Shown here piece by piece: positions 13,222-22,847 of a DNA stretch of 64,000 bases (position 1 is its first letter; each line of letters begins with the position of its first letter). Both the position numbers and the translations under genes were made by a program. This DNA comes from Palaemon carinicauda (taxonomy: Eukaryota; Arthropoda; Malacostraca; Decapoda; Palaemonidae), in the NCBI RefSeq assembly GCF_036898095.1, contig NC_090751.1:51814948-51878947 (forward strand), written 5' to 3'. The notes under the pieces were generated by a model. That model ran no database searches, was not told the DNA's origin, and saw only the letters and a program-made list of their open reading frames with translations.

Positions 13222-13903
13222 TATTTAGGGAACCTTTGTAAATCAGTGGCCAGTTCCTCACGCATTGAGTAAAAATGGACATCAACTAACCTAAACTTTT
13301 CCCCCTAACCAACCTACAAGTCGTGTCCTTACCTACTTGCCTAACGGGCGGGCTTAGTCCACCTGTGCCCCCACCTTACACTGCCGTATTCTAAGTTAGA
13401 CACAATAATACATACAGGTGGCCGCTATCGTACATACACCCCATGTAAAGCCCTGTTGATAATTTTTTTTGTGTTAGGTATCTGTAACTGTTATGATTAT
13501 ATCATAACCTTAATGATTTATTAAAAAAAATGTGGGGACCAGAGTTACTTGATCAAGAGGAATTGCCCTCATCTGTTTTATTTTTTGGTTGCCTTCAGGT
13601 GTGGGTTACTCTTGAACGCTTGGCCTAATGGGGTATTATTTAAGATTAGAACAGAACTGTATTCAGGAATAGGAAATTATTTATCTCGGGATGTATGTAT
13701 GATAGCTGCCACCTGTATGTATGATGATGGCTGACTAAGAATGCAGCAGTGTAAGGGGGGTCGCAGGGGTGCGTCAGGCCCCCCGTTAAGTAAGGACACG
13801 GCTTTTAGGTTAGGTTATAGGGCGAAATTAAGTTTAGTTGGTGTCCATATTTTATGCTCGCTGGAGGAACTGTCCGCTGATATACAAAGGATCCTTAATC
13901 TCA
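13222..13903. mobile_element. Foldback (long inverted repeat) element
   Basis: The left arm (13222-13442) is the reverse complement of the right arm (13688-13903) over about 215 bp, with a ~245-bp loop. Matching landmarks include CAGTGTAAGG, GGACACG, GTAGGTTGGTTAG/TTAGGTTAGG, GTGTCCAT, GAGGAACTG and TACAAAGG. Arm identity looks moderate and there is no coding capacity, consistent with an old MITE or foldback element. Confidence 0.75.
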
Positions 13904-14595
13904 TGTTTTGTGTGTGTTTTAAACAAATCTGACCATTATTGTTATTGGAAATCCAACATAAGTTTCATTGGGTCCAGGAGTGGTCATGACCCCTCAGGCA
14001 GATAAGAACCTGGCACCCTACCCTTGGATAGATAAGTCAAGGTTAGATTAGTAAATACCAATGTCTTTCGCTTCTGTTTACTCCACCCCAAAACACTTGT
14101 TTTCCCAAGGAAGACCCCGATTGATGTTAGACTTGAGGTGTTTTCTGTTTCTTTTGTGATAGAAATGGAGTTGAAAATTTTTTTGAAGGACACAAAAATG
14201 TAGAAAAGTCATATTTTCTACTATTGAATGTAGTTTTGTAAACTAACAATTTACCTATACTGTAATTAGATGTAAACATAAGATTTCTTTTTAGGACTGA
14301 TCTTAATGTGATTTTGGCAAGTTTGACATTCATAGATATTGGAAGTGAACAGTTAATCCATTGCTCAAACTCTTTGAGTTAGACAATAGTGGGGGAACCA
14401 TGATCGGAAACTCCAATTTTTGGTTGGGCAATAAAAAATGTTAAATATGGGGATACATCCTAACCTAATTTATGGCACTGTTCCTACCTGACTTGGTGAT
14501 TAAGGGCCAAGGAGGCTGCATATATAAAATGATGGGATGCCTCCTAACCTAGGTGAAAATTACTTTTGAATCAATGTTATTCTGAATGTCATAAT
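13904..14595. other. No feature seen
   Basis: Short minus-strand frames of 68-69 codons are not convincing. No repeat structure was recognised. Confidence 0.5.
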
Positions 14596-15345
14596 CATCA
14601 TCTTCATCTCTTTCTATGCCTATTGACGCAAAGGGCCTTGGATATATTTCGCCAGTTGTATCTATCTTGAGCAATACTTCTCCATTCATCATCATCTACT
14701 TCATGCTTCATAGTCCTCAGCCATGTAGGCCTAGGTCTTCCAACTCTTCTAGTGCCTTGTGGGCCCCAGTTGAAAGTTTGGCGAACTAATCTCTCTTAGG
14801 GAGTGCAAAGAGCATGCCCAAACCATCTCCATCTACCCCATCTACATATGGCACTCGAGTAATCTCTTATAGTTTCATTTCTAATTCTGTTCTGCCAGTT
14901 AACCTCCAATATTCTTCTGAGGTCTTTGTTCTCAAATCTACAAAATCTGTTAGATTTTATTTCATTGTCATACCAAGATTCATATCCATACAGAAACACT
15001 GATCTCACTAAACTGATGTATAGCCTGATTTTTATATGTAATTCTAGGCTATTTGATTTCCAAATTTTACTTAACCTAGCCATTGTCTGATTTGCTTTTT
15101 TCAATCTTTCATTGAAGTCCATAGATCATAGTTCCTAAATATTTAAATTATTCCATCTGATTAATCCTTTCTCCTTCCAATGATATTTCATCTTCCATTT
15201 CATATTCCATCTCTGTCTTTCTTCTATTCATCTTGAGGCCAACATCATGTGGTATTTCATTCATTCTGGTAAGCAAGCATTGTAAGTCCTGTGGCATTTT
15301 ACTAGTAAGAACTGCATCATCAGCATAATTTTTATGACAGTTTTT
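14596..15345 (-). pseudogene. LINE fragment: RT YADD motif to C terminus, minus strand
   Basis: Read on the minus strand, this encodes the last part of a non-LTR retrotransposon polymerase. A NYADDAVLTS block carrying the catalytic YxDD motif lies at about 15305-15330. The thumb/C-terminal part is open as 108 codons at 15122-14796 and includes RSVFLYGYESW and RRILEVNWQNRIRNE. Beyond it an RVGRPRPTWLR-like tail continues in another frame to about 14600. A stop and at least one frameshift break the frame and the 5' part is absent, so it is a dead 5'-truncated copy. The clade (RTE- or CR1/L2-like) is not resolved. Confidence 0.75.
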
Positions 15346-15529
15346 TATGTGATTTTTATATGAATTTATCTTTAATTACCTCTAGAAAATAGATGGTTAA
15401 CCCAGTATACCCTATGAAGTCTAACAATTATTACAAACTACAATATGAAATTTGGGTTATAGTTGGGAATGTAAAAATGCTTGAAATATATTATATTTGA
15501 ACTTGACCATTCTTAACCTAACATAGTCA

Positions 15530-15704
15530 TGTCAAACTGACTGGAGAGTGGGGGAGACTTTATCAGAGAGTAAATGCCAGGAAGGAGTAGTTCCTCAGGG
15601 ATATCCTTGGCCATTTCCCGGGATGTTCTCTCAACATTATTTGTGAATGATCTCTCCATATCATTTCCTGGAGCTAGAAACTACAACTCTCAATTGACAA
15701 TTTT
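15530..15704 (+). pseudogene. Host LINE, segment 1 (RT domain)
   Basis: Two frames joined by a frameshift give VGETLSESKCQEGVVPQG and then TLFVNDLSISFPGARNYNS. The VPQG block and the LFVNDLS block are RT-domain signatures of Jockey/I-type LINEs. Element A1 cuts the sequence off, and the same type of protein resumes at 21994. This is the 5'-most piece recognised, so the LINE copy is 5'-truncated. The identity of the upstream flank is not determined. Confidence 0.6.
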
Positions 15705-15880
15705 AAATATTTAACTTAGCCGGTGAATATATAATAGCTGCAACTCAGCGGCTCGACAGAAAACACACTCAAAAAAACTCGCGAGCGATCGCTATGAAGG
15801 TTGCGGGTGTGCCCACCAGCGCCAACTGTCGGCCAGATACCACTCTTGCATGTAAACAAACCCTTCAATGCTTCTCTGTC
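15705..15880 (+). repeat. A1 left inverted terminal repeat
   Basis: This is the reverse complement of about 21800-21960, nearly perfect from CCGGTGAATATATAATAG to GTAAACAAACCCTTCA. It contains the palindrome GCGATCGC at 15785-15792. Confidence 0.9.
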
Positions 15881-16080
15881 GACGTTGACGACAAGACGTA
15901 TCAATACTCGCTGTAGAACCTGGAGTTTTCTCAACATATTTGGTGAAGTACTTCATTTTGGTTTGAGCTTTCGCAGTGCAGGTGTTTTTTCTTCAACATA
16001 AACTCTTGAACTCTTTATTGAATCAGATTATTTGTTGATGACTTGGATTGTTTTTTGGAATTTTCTTTGACTAATTCAAA

Positions 16081-18540
16081 ATGGCTGACCCTTCACAAGT
16101 ACCTAAATTTCGGAAGTGTAATGCTAGGGACTGTAATAGGCGTCTTCCAAAGGCTTCTCTCGACCCACATACTGTTTGTTCCAATTGTCGGGGTAAAACC
16201 TGTCAATTGGGAGATCGGTGTGAGGAATGCGTGGGCCTTTCGGAATTCGATTGGCTCGAATACGATAAATATGCACGTAGGCTAGAGAGAGATAGGGTAA
16301 GGAGGAGTTCATCTAGGTCTGTAGATTTTTCCTCTCCACATGCCCCTGAACCTAATCCTTCCCCTGTAGTGGTTGTTCCTAACCCCCCTTCTAGGACTCA
16401 GGAACCATCTATGCAAGATATGTTACGTGCTATTCATGCCTTGGGGGAAAGAGTTGAAGCGTTAGCAACTGATCGTAATCAACTCATGGCTGACGTGAAG
16501 GAACTTAAGTGTCATAGTGCCACGGCGGAAAGTGGGAAAGTGATTAGTGCGCAAAGTGTTGTGAACAGTGTTGCGACCGAGGGTTCGTCTGTTCGTGCCT
16601 GTCGTTCACCTAGTCCGGGACCTCTTGCAAGCTCCCAAGCCCAGGGGAGAAGTAATGTCGTACGACTTATGGGTTCGAGAGGCCTTGATCAGCGAACAGA
16701 CGTTCCCTCTATGGTATCAGGTGTATCTCACCAAGATCGCCCCTACCATAAGACGAGAGAGCCTATTTTCTCCTCGTCTTCCGAAGGCTTTTCACGCAAG
16801 AAACCGTGGAGCAAGGTTTCTAGGCCTCTTAAGCGGAAGTCGGTCCCTTCAGGACAGGTCCAACGTCCTGGATGTAGTCATTGGGACAGTTCGGACCCGT
16901 TGCAGTCATCGGATGACTGCTCACCGCCTAAGCAAGGCAAGGTTGTGCCGTCTCAGACGTTAACCCCGTCGGTTACCGCACCCATTCCCGTGGACCCTAA
17001 ATGGGTTATACTGCAGGACATGCAGTCTAAGCTTGCCTCCCTTATGGAAGACTACAATGCCGATAAGGTTTCCGTTGAGCCTAGCCGTTTATCTCATCGA
17101 GATCCTGGCCTTCAGCCACCCAAACGTTCCTTTGTGCGTCCTGTTGACGTTGGTGTAGCCAAGTCACGTCAATCAGTTTGTTTAGAACCACACTCGATGC
17201 GGTCTCGTGTGGTTTTTCAGCCGCATTTGGACGTTAGGCAACTTGCTGATGCTCCTGTTGACGTTCAGGACGTTCGCCAACCATCGGAGTTGACTTGTTT
17301 TGACGCTGAGCGTCAACATCCGCAGTCTAGAGTTGTTTTGACTGCTCAGACTAGGCGGTCAAAGCAGTCTCGGGTGGACGCTGTGCGTCCTCACGCACCT
17401 GTTGTTGTTGACAGTTCACAGGCTGTCAAGCAGTTTCAGGACGTTGCGTCCTGGTTCGCTACTTATGCACCAGTGCGGGTGGACGCAGCGTGTCAAGCAT
17501 TGCCAACCCCTTTGCTTGTTTCTCAACAGTTGTCAGATGAGGAACCTTCGGATGAGGACGTTGCTGACCCTCAGCCTGAGGATCATCCTTCAGATATTGA
17601 GGAACCCAGAACAGTTCCGCCATCCATGGACTTTAAGAAAGTCATGTTAATTTTTAAAGAGTTGTTTCCCGAACACTTCGTCTCTGTTGCTCCTCGTTCG
17701 CCGCCGTCTGATTTTGTTTTAGGCGTACCTGCTGACATACCAGCCTTTACAAAACTTGTACTCTCTCGCTCGTCCAAGAGAGCTTTACGGCTTTTAGGCG
17801 ATTGGTTGGAAACCAAGAGGAGTTTGGGGAAGACGGCCTTTGCCTTCCCTCCATCTAAACTCTCGTCTAGATCGAGCGTCTGGTATGCCACGGGAGAAGT
17901 TCTCGGCTTGGGAGTCCCTGCCTCTGCCCAGGGCGACTTCTCAAGCCTTGTAGACTCTCCCCGCCGCCTAGCCATGAGACGCTCAAAGATTAGTTGGTAA
18001 TCCTCGGACCTTGACCATCTGCTGAAAGGCATTTTTAGAGCTTTTGAAGTTTTCAACTTCCTTGACTGGTGTTTGGGAGCCTTAAGTAGGAAAATCTCAT
18101 CGGCTGATAGAGATGTCTCCTTACTCATTATGTCCTGCATGGATAAAGCCATCCGCGATGTATCCAATGAGCTCTCCTCCTCTTTTACTTCAGGAGTCCT
18201 TAAGAAGCGAGAGTCCCTTTGCTCTTTTCTGTCGGCAGGAGTTACTCCCTGTCAAAGATCTGAGCTACTCTTTGCTCCCTTATCGAAGTTTTTGTTCCCT
18301 GAACTTTTGGTTAAGGACATAGCTTTGTCACTCGTGCAGAAGGACACCCATGACTTGGTAGCGTCCTCTGCTCGCAAAGGGACTCCTTCGACTTCCTTTT
18401 CTGCAAGACCAAGGATAGACACTCCGGCGTCCAGGTTTATTCCGCCCTTTCGTGGCAGAGCTCCCAGCAGGGGAAGTACTCGTGCCGAGGGAAAGAGAGG
18501 AAAGAGGAAAGGAGCCAAGTACTCACGTGGCAGAGTTTGA
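16081..18540 (+). pseudogene. A1 Gag-like protein, one nonsense codon
   Basis: The frame starts MADPSQVPKFRKCNARDC and runs 639 codons to TAA at 17998-18000. There the two B copies have TCA (Trp-Ser), so a single C-to-A change broke it; the same frame then stays open to TGA at 18538. Residues ~13-55 form a Cys/His-rich module (DPHTVCSNC, then CQLGDRCEEC), probably zinc-binding. Residues ~117-148 (heptad-like, around LGERVEALATDRNQL) look coiled-coil. A long Ser/Pro/Val-rich middle follows, then a conserved block (~520-650) and a basic Arg/Gly tail (GKRGKRKGAKYSRGRV). The product would be the structural, RNA-binding protein of the element. Confidence 0.85.
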
Positions 18541-20353
18541 CTGCCCGCAGCCTCAGACAGCAGTATGTGCCAGACTCAAGAACTTCTGGCGAGCCTGGGA
18601 GAAGAGAGGCGCAGACCAACAGTCTGTGAGGTTGCTCAGAGAGGGGTACAAAATTCCATTTGTACACAAACCTCCTCTAGCGACTTCCCCCATCGATCTC
18701 TCTCCCAATTACCGAGAGGAATCAAAGAGACAAGCCCTGAAACTAGAAGTGTCTCTTTTGCTAGAGAAGGGAGCGGTGGTGAAAGTCTCGGACCTTCAAT
18801 CACCGGGGTTTTACAACCGCCTCTTCCTAGTACCGAAGAAGACAGGAGGTTGGAGACCGGTGCTAGACGTCAGTGCTCTGAACGTCTTTGTCACGAAGAC
18901 AAAGTTTACCATGGAGACCACAAAATCAGTCTTAGCAGCGGTCAGAAAGGGAGACTGGATGGTCTCTCTCGACCTAAGAGACGCATACTTCCACATCCCC
19001 ATTCACTCAGATTCCCAACCTTTTCTGAGGTTTGTTTTCGACAATGTGGTGTACCAGTTTCGGGCCCTGTGCTTTGGCCTAAGTCCTGCTCCTCTCGTGT
19101 TTACGAGGCTTATGAGGAATGTGGCAAAATTCCTCCATTTATCGGGAATCCGAGCCTCCCTTTACTTGGACGACTGGCTTCTCAGAGCCTCGTCCAGTCA
19201 TCGCTGTCTGCAGGATCTTCATTGGACATTGGATCTGACCAAGGAATTGGGACTTTTGGTCAACATGGAAAAGTCCCAGCTGATTCCATCCCAAACTATA
19301 CTGTATTTAGGGATGGAGATTCGCAGTCCAGTTTTTCGGGCTTTTCCGTCTGCCCCCCGAATAGATCAAGCCCTGCTCGTAATCCAACGGATGTTGAAGA
19401 GAGAACGTTGCTCAGTCAGGAATTGGATGAGTCTAGTAGGAACTCTATCATCCTGGAGCAGTTTGTCTCACTAGGAAGGCTACACCTTCGATCTCTCCAG
19501 TTCCATCTAGCTTTTCACTGGAAAAAGGACAAGACGCTAGAGGCGGTCTCAATCCCGATTTCCGAAACAGTAAAGGCATGCCTGAATTGGTGGAACGACA
19601 ATATCGGCATACATTTCCAAGCAAGGAGGCACCCACTCCCTGACACTGTACGAGATCGCAAAGGACCTGCTCATTTGGTCAAGAGATCGAGGCATCTCCC
19701 TGGTAACGAGGTTTATCCAGGGCGACTTGAACGTCTTAGCAGATTGCCTCAGTCGGAAGGGTCAGGTAATTCCTACAGAATGGACCCTCCACAAGGACGT
19801 GTGCAAGAGGCTTTGGGCGACTTGGGGTCACCCCACCATAGACCTCTTTGCAACCTCGATGACCAAGAGGCTTCCAATCTATTGCTCTCCAGTCCCAGAC
19901 CCAGCAGCAATACATATAGACGCTTTTCTTCTAGATTGGTCTCATCTAGACCTATATGCATTCCCACCATTCAAGATTGTCAACAAGGTACTGCAGAAGT
20001 TCGCCTCTCACGAAGGGACAAGGTTGACGTTAGTTGCTCCCCTCTGGCCCGCGAGAGAATGGTTCACCGAGGTACTTCGATGGCTAGTAGACTTTCCAAG
20101 AAGTCTTCCTCTAAGAGTAGACCTGTTACGTCAGCCCCACGTAAAGAAGGTACACCAAGGCCTCCCCGCTCTTCGTCTGACTGCCTTCAGACTATCGAAA
20201 GACTCTCTAGAGCTAGAGGCTTTTCAAAGGAGGCAGCCAGTGCGATTGCAAGAGCGAGGAGAGCTTCTACCATTAGAGTATACCAATCGAAGTGGGAAAT
20301 CTTCCGAAACTGGTGCAAGTCAGTATCTGTATCCTCGTCCAGTACCTGTGTAG
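18452..20353 (+). pseudogene. A1 RT-RNase H-MT polyprotein, broken
   Basis: The reverse transcriptase is open from about 18452, overlapping the end of Gag in the +1 frame with no ATG before the RT core. Blocks are FYNRLFLVPKKTGGW, VSLDLRDAYFHIPIH, ALCFGLSPAPLVFTRLM and YLDD at 19163-19174. The frame is lost near 19454, where A1 has CC and both B copies have CCC. Near 19605 about 250 nt of the RNase H domain is missing relative to B-inner, and the original frame is regained. RNase H keeps only its last block (LNVLADCLSR). A methyltransferase-like segment (TIDLFATSM, YAFPPFKIV, LVAPLWPAREWF) follows to 20353. Confidence 0.85.
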
Positions 20354-21252
20354 CCCAAATCGCTGATTTTCTCTTACACCTGAGAAAGGTTCGCTCCCTT
20401 TCAGCTTCCACGATCAAGGGCTACAGGAGCATGTTGGCTTCGGTCTTCCGGCATAGAGGCTTAGATCTTTCCAACGATAAAGATCTACAAGATCTCCTTA
20501 AGTCTTTTGAAACTTCTAAGGAACGTCGTTTGGCTACTCCTGGATGGAACTTAGACGTGGTCCTAAGGTTCCTCATGTCAGACAGGTTTGAGCCTTTACA
20601 TTCAGCCTCCCTGAAGGATCTCACTCTTAAGACTCTTTTCCTGGTGTGCTTGGCCTCGGCTAAAAGAGTCAGTGAGCTTCATGCCTTCAGCAAGAACATC
20701 GGTTTTTCCACAGAAAAAGCCACTCGTTCTCTTCAACTTGGTTTCCTGGCCAAGAATGAACTGCCTTCTCGTCCTTGGCCTAAATCTTTTGATATTCCTT
20801 GCTTATCAGAGATCGTAGGCAACGAACTGGAGAGAGTATTATGTCCCGTTAGAGCTCTTAAGTTCTATTTAGCTCGTACTAAGCCTTTACGAGGTAAATC
20901 TGAAGCGTTATGGTGTTCGGTTAAGAAACCATCCTTACCTATGTCAAAGAATGCTTTGTCATATTTTATCAGATTTTTAATACGAGAAGCCCATTCCCAC
21001 TTGAGTGAGGAAGACCGATCTTTGCTTAAGGTTAAGACGCACGAGATTAGAGCTATAGCAACCTCCGTGGCCTTCAAGCAAAATAGATCTCTGCAAAGTA
21101 TCATGGACGCGACCTTTTGGAGAAGCAAGTCAGTGTTCGCGTCATTTTACTTGAAAGATGTCCAGACTCTTTACGAGGACTGCTACACACTGGGTCCATT
21201 CGTAGCAGCGAGTGCAGTAGTGGGTGAGGGTTCTACCACTACACTTCCCTAA
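20080..21252 (+). CDS. A1 tyrosine recombinase
   Basis: The frame is intact for 390 aa from ATG at 20080 (MASRLSKKSSSK), overlapping the RT-RH-MT end by ~270 nt in another frame. It would integrate the circular DNA form of the element. The N-terminal core-binding region spans residues ~60-190 (VYQSKWEIFRNWC, SASTIKGYRSMLASVF). The catalytic domain carries Arg in AKRVSELHAF (20665), H-x-x-R in THEIRAIATS (His 21040, Arg 21049) and Tyr in FASFYLKDV (21148). All key residues are present. The frame is also open upstream to the Gag stop (18541-20079), but that stretch lacks YR domains. It is the only unbroken protein of this copy. Confidence 0.9.
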   Translation: MASRLSKKSSSKSRPVTSAPRKEGTPRPPRSSSDCLQTIERLSRARGFSKEAASAIARARRASTIRVYQSKWEIFRNWCKSVSVSSSSTCVAQIADFLLHLRKVRSLSASTIKGYRSMLASVFRHRGLDLSNDKDLQDLLKSFETSKERRLATPGWNLDVVLRFLMSDRFEPLHSASLKDLTLKTLFLVCLASAKRVSELHAFSKNIGFSTEKATRSLQLGFLAKNELPSRPWPKSFDIPCLSEIVGNELERVLCPVRALKFYLARTKPLRGKSEALWCSVKKPSLPMSKNALSYFIRFLIREAHSHLSEEDRSLLKVKTHEIRAIATSVAFKQNRSLQSIMDATFWRSKSVFASFYLKDVQTLYEDCYTLGPFVAASAVVGEGSTTTLP

Positions 21253-21647
21253 TTCCAATATCCTTTTTAATCTTTCTCTTGAAATGTTTTTAATATTGTT
21301 TTATGGGTTGTACGGAAGGCTAAGAAGCCTTTCGCATCCTTGTTGATTTGGCGGGTGGTCAAAGTCATTTCTTGAGAGCGCCCAGATTAGGGGTTTGATG
21401 AGGTCCTGTTGTATGGGTTGCAGCCCTTGATACTTCAGCTCCTGGGAGTCTTTCAGCATCCTAAGAGGATCGCTGGGCTCCGTGAGGAAGACAGACTTAC
21501 AAGGCAGAGTAATCGTCTAAGTCAACTTCCTTACCAGGTACCTATATATTTTGGTTTTGTTATATTGATAACTGTCAAAAAAAAAAAAAAAACTCTTAGC
21601 TTATACGCTGTAAACTTAATTAACTCTGGTCTCTACCCACCGCCTTG

Positions 21648-21760
21648 GGTGTGAATCAGCTATTATATATTCACCGGCTAAGTTAAATATTTAAAAATTA
21701 TATTTTAATTATAAAATAAGTTTTTGAATATACTTACCCGGTGAATATATAAATTAAAGG
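21648..21760. repeat. A1 internal complementary region
   Basis: CAGCTATTATATATTCACCGGCTAAG... is the reverse complement of the outer left end. It continues directly into TTTTTGAATATACTTACCCGG, the reverse complement of the outer right end. Such a joined-ends copy is the hallmark of DIRS elements and is thought to template circle closure during reverse transcription. Confidence 0.85.
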
Positions 21761-21799
21761 CCCTCCCTTCCTCCCCAATAGAGACGCAGCGGGACGAGA

Positions 21800-21993
21800 A
21801 GAATTGAAGGGTTTGTTTACATGCAAGAGTGGTATCTGGCCGACAGTTGGCGCTGGTGGGCACACCCGCAACCTTCATAGCGATCGCTCGCGAGTTTTTT
21901 TGAGTGTGTTTTCTGTCGAGCCGCTGAGTTGCAGCTATTATATATTCACCGGGTAAGTATATTCAAAAATTTATTTTATAATTAAAATATCAT
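21800..21993 (-). repeat. A1 right inverted terminal repeat
   Basis: This matches the left end in inverse orientation, with GCGATCGC at 21880-21887. The element ends at ...AAATATCAT. The outermost ~35 bp differ from the left end, as expected for DIRS termini. Confidence 0.85.
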
Positions 21994-22301
21994 AATTATC
22001 CAGTTGGCCGATATGAATGGATTTAAGTTCTCGACAAGTAAAACTACTATTGTACATTTCTGTTGTATCCGGGGAGCACATCCAGACCCGGATATATACA
22101 TTAAAGGTCAACATATCCCATGTGTAGGGGAAGTAAAATTTTTAGGTTTGATATTCAATGGTAGACTTACGTGGGTTTCTCACCTAAAAGCGTTAAAATC
22201 TAAATGTGTGGGGGCTCTGAATCTTTTAAAATATTGTCCTGTACATCATGGGGGTGCAGACCGCAATACTATTTTAAAATTATACAAAGCCTTGATTTTT
22301 T
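21994..22301 (+). pseudogene. Host LINE, segment 2 (RT thumb)
   Basis: The open frame reads ...IIQLADMNGFKFSTSKTT, then GEVKFLGLIFNGRLTW and LKLYKALIF. This is the standard block after the YxDD motif in Jockey/I-type LINEs. By my estimate about 30 codons, including the YxDD block itself, are missing between segment 1 and here, so the A1 insertion was accompanied or followed by a deletion. The frame is cut at 22301 by B-outer and resumes at 34257 with SKIYSSA. Confidence 0.75.
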
Positions 22302-22470
22302 CAATATTTAACTTAGCCGGTGATTATAATAGCTGCAACTCTGTTGCTCGACAGAAAAACTCTAAGGAAAAAATTCGCCAGCGATCGCTTCACAGGTAGG
22401 GGGTGTACTTCAACAGCGCCATCTGTCGTCCAGATACCCAGTACTCATTGTAAACAAAGAACTCAATTTT
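22302..22470 (+). repeat. B-outer left inverted terminal repeat (interrupted)
   Basis: This is the inverse match of ~34075-34230 over about 160 bp, with GCGATCGC at 22381-22388. It ends in AACTCAATTTT, where B-inner is inserted. The continuation TTTTCTCTCTGTCGTGC is found at 27911. Confidence 0.88.
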
Positions 22471-22645
22471 CAATATTAAACTTAGCCGGTGATTATATAA
22501 GCTGCAGCTCTGCTGCCCGACAGAAAAACTCTACGCTCAAAATCCGCCAGCGATCGCTATGCAGGTAGGGGGTGTACTTCAACAGCGCCATCTGTCGTGC
22601 AGGTACTCAGTACTCAATGTAAACACAGAACTCAATTTTCTCTCT
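22471..22645 (+). repeat. B-inner left inverted terminal repeat
   Basis: This is the inverse match of ~27690-27880, with diagnostic blocks CTCTACGCTCAAAATCCGCC and GTGCAGGTACTCAGTACTCA. GCGATCGC lies at 22550-22557. Confidence 0.9.
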
Positions 22646-22847
22646 GTCGTGCCACCGGCAAGACCTACTAAATTCCCTGTTGCTTACTGGATTGGTTTTC
22701 ACATATTTTGGTGAAGTACACATTTCTAGTTTTGAGCTTTCGCTTTGCAGACGTTATCTTCAATACATCCTTGCATTCTTTTGTTGATTTTGGATTATTT
22801 GTTGATGACTTTGGATAGATTTTGAATTCCCCTTTGACTAATTCAAA

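Larger units (their letters stand above)
15705..21993 (+). mobile_element. DIRS-type retrotransposon A1
   Basis: The element starts AAATATTTAACTTAGCCGG after a TTTT and ends ...AATTAAAATATCAT. Its ends are inverted repeats of about 170 bp. A region near 21650-21760 is complementary to both joined ends. It encodes Gag, RT-RH-MT and a tyrosine recombinase, with no LTRs and no DDE integrase. This gene order and end structure define DIRS elements. Gag has a nonsense codon, and RT-RH has a 1-nt deletion near 19454 plus a ~250-nt deletion near 19605, so only YR is intact. It lies inside the LINE RT region. Confidence 0.9.
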
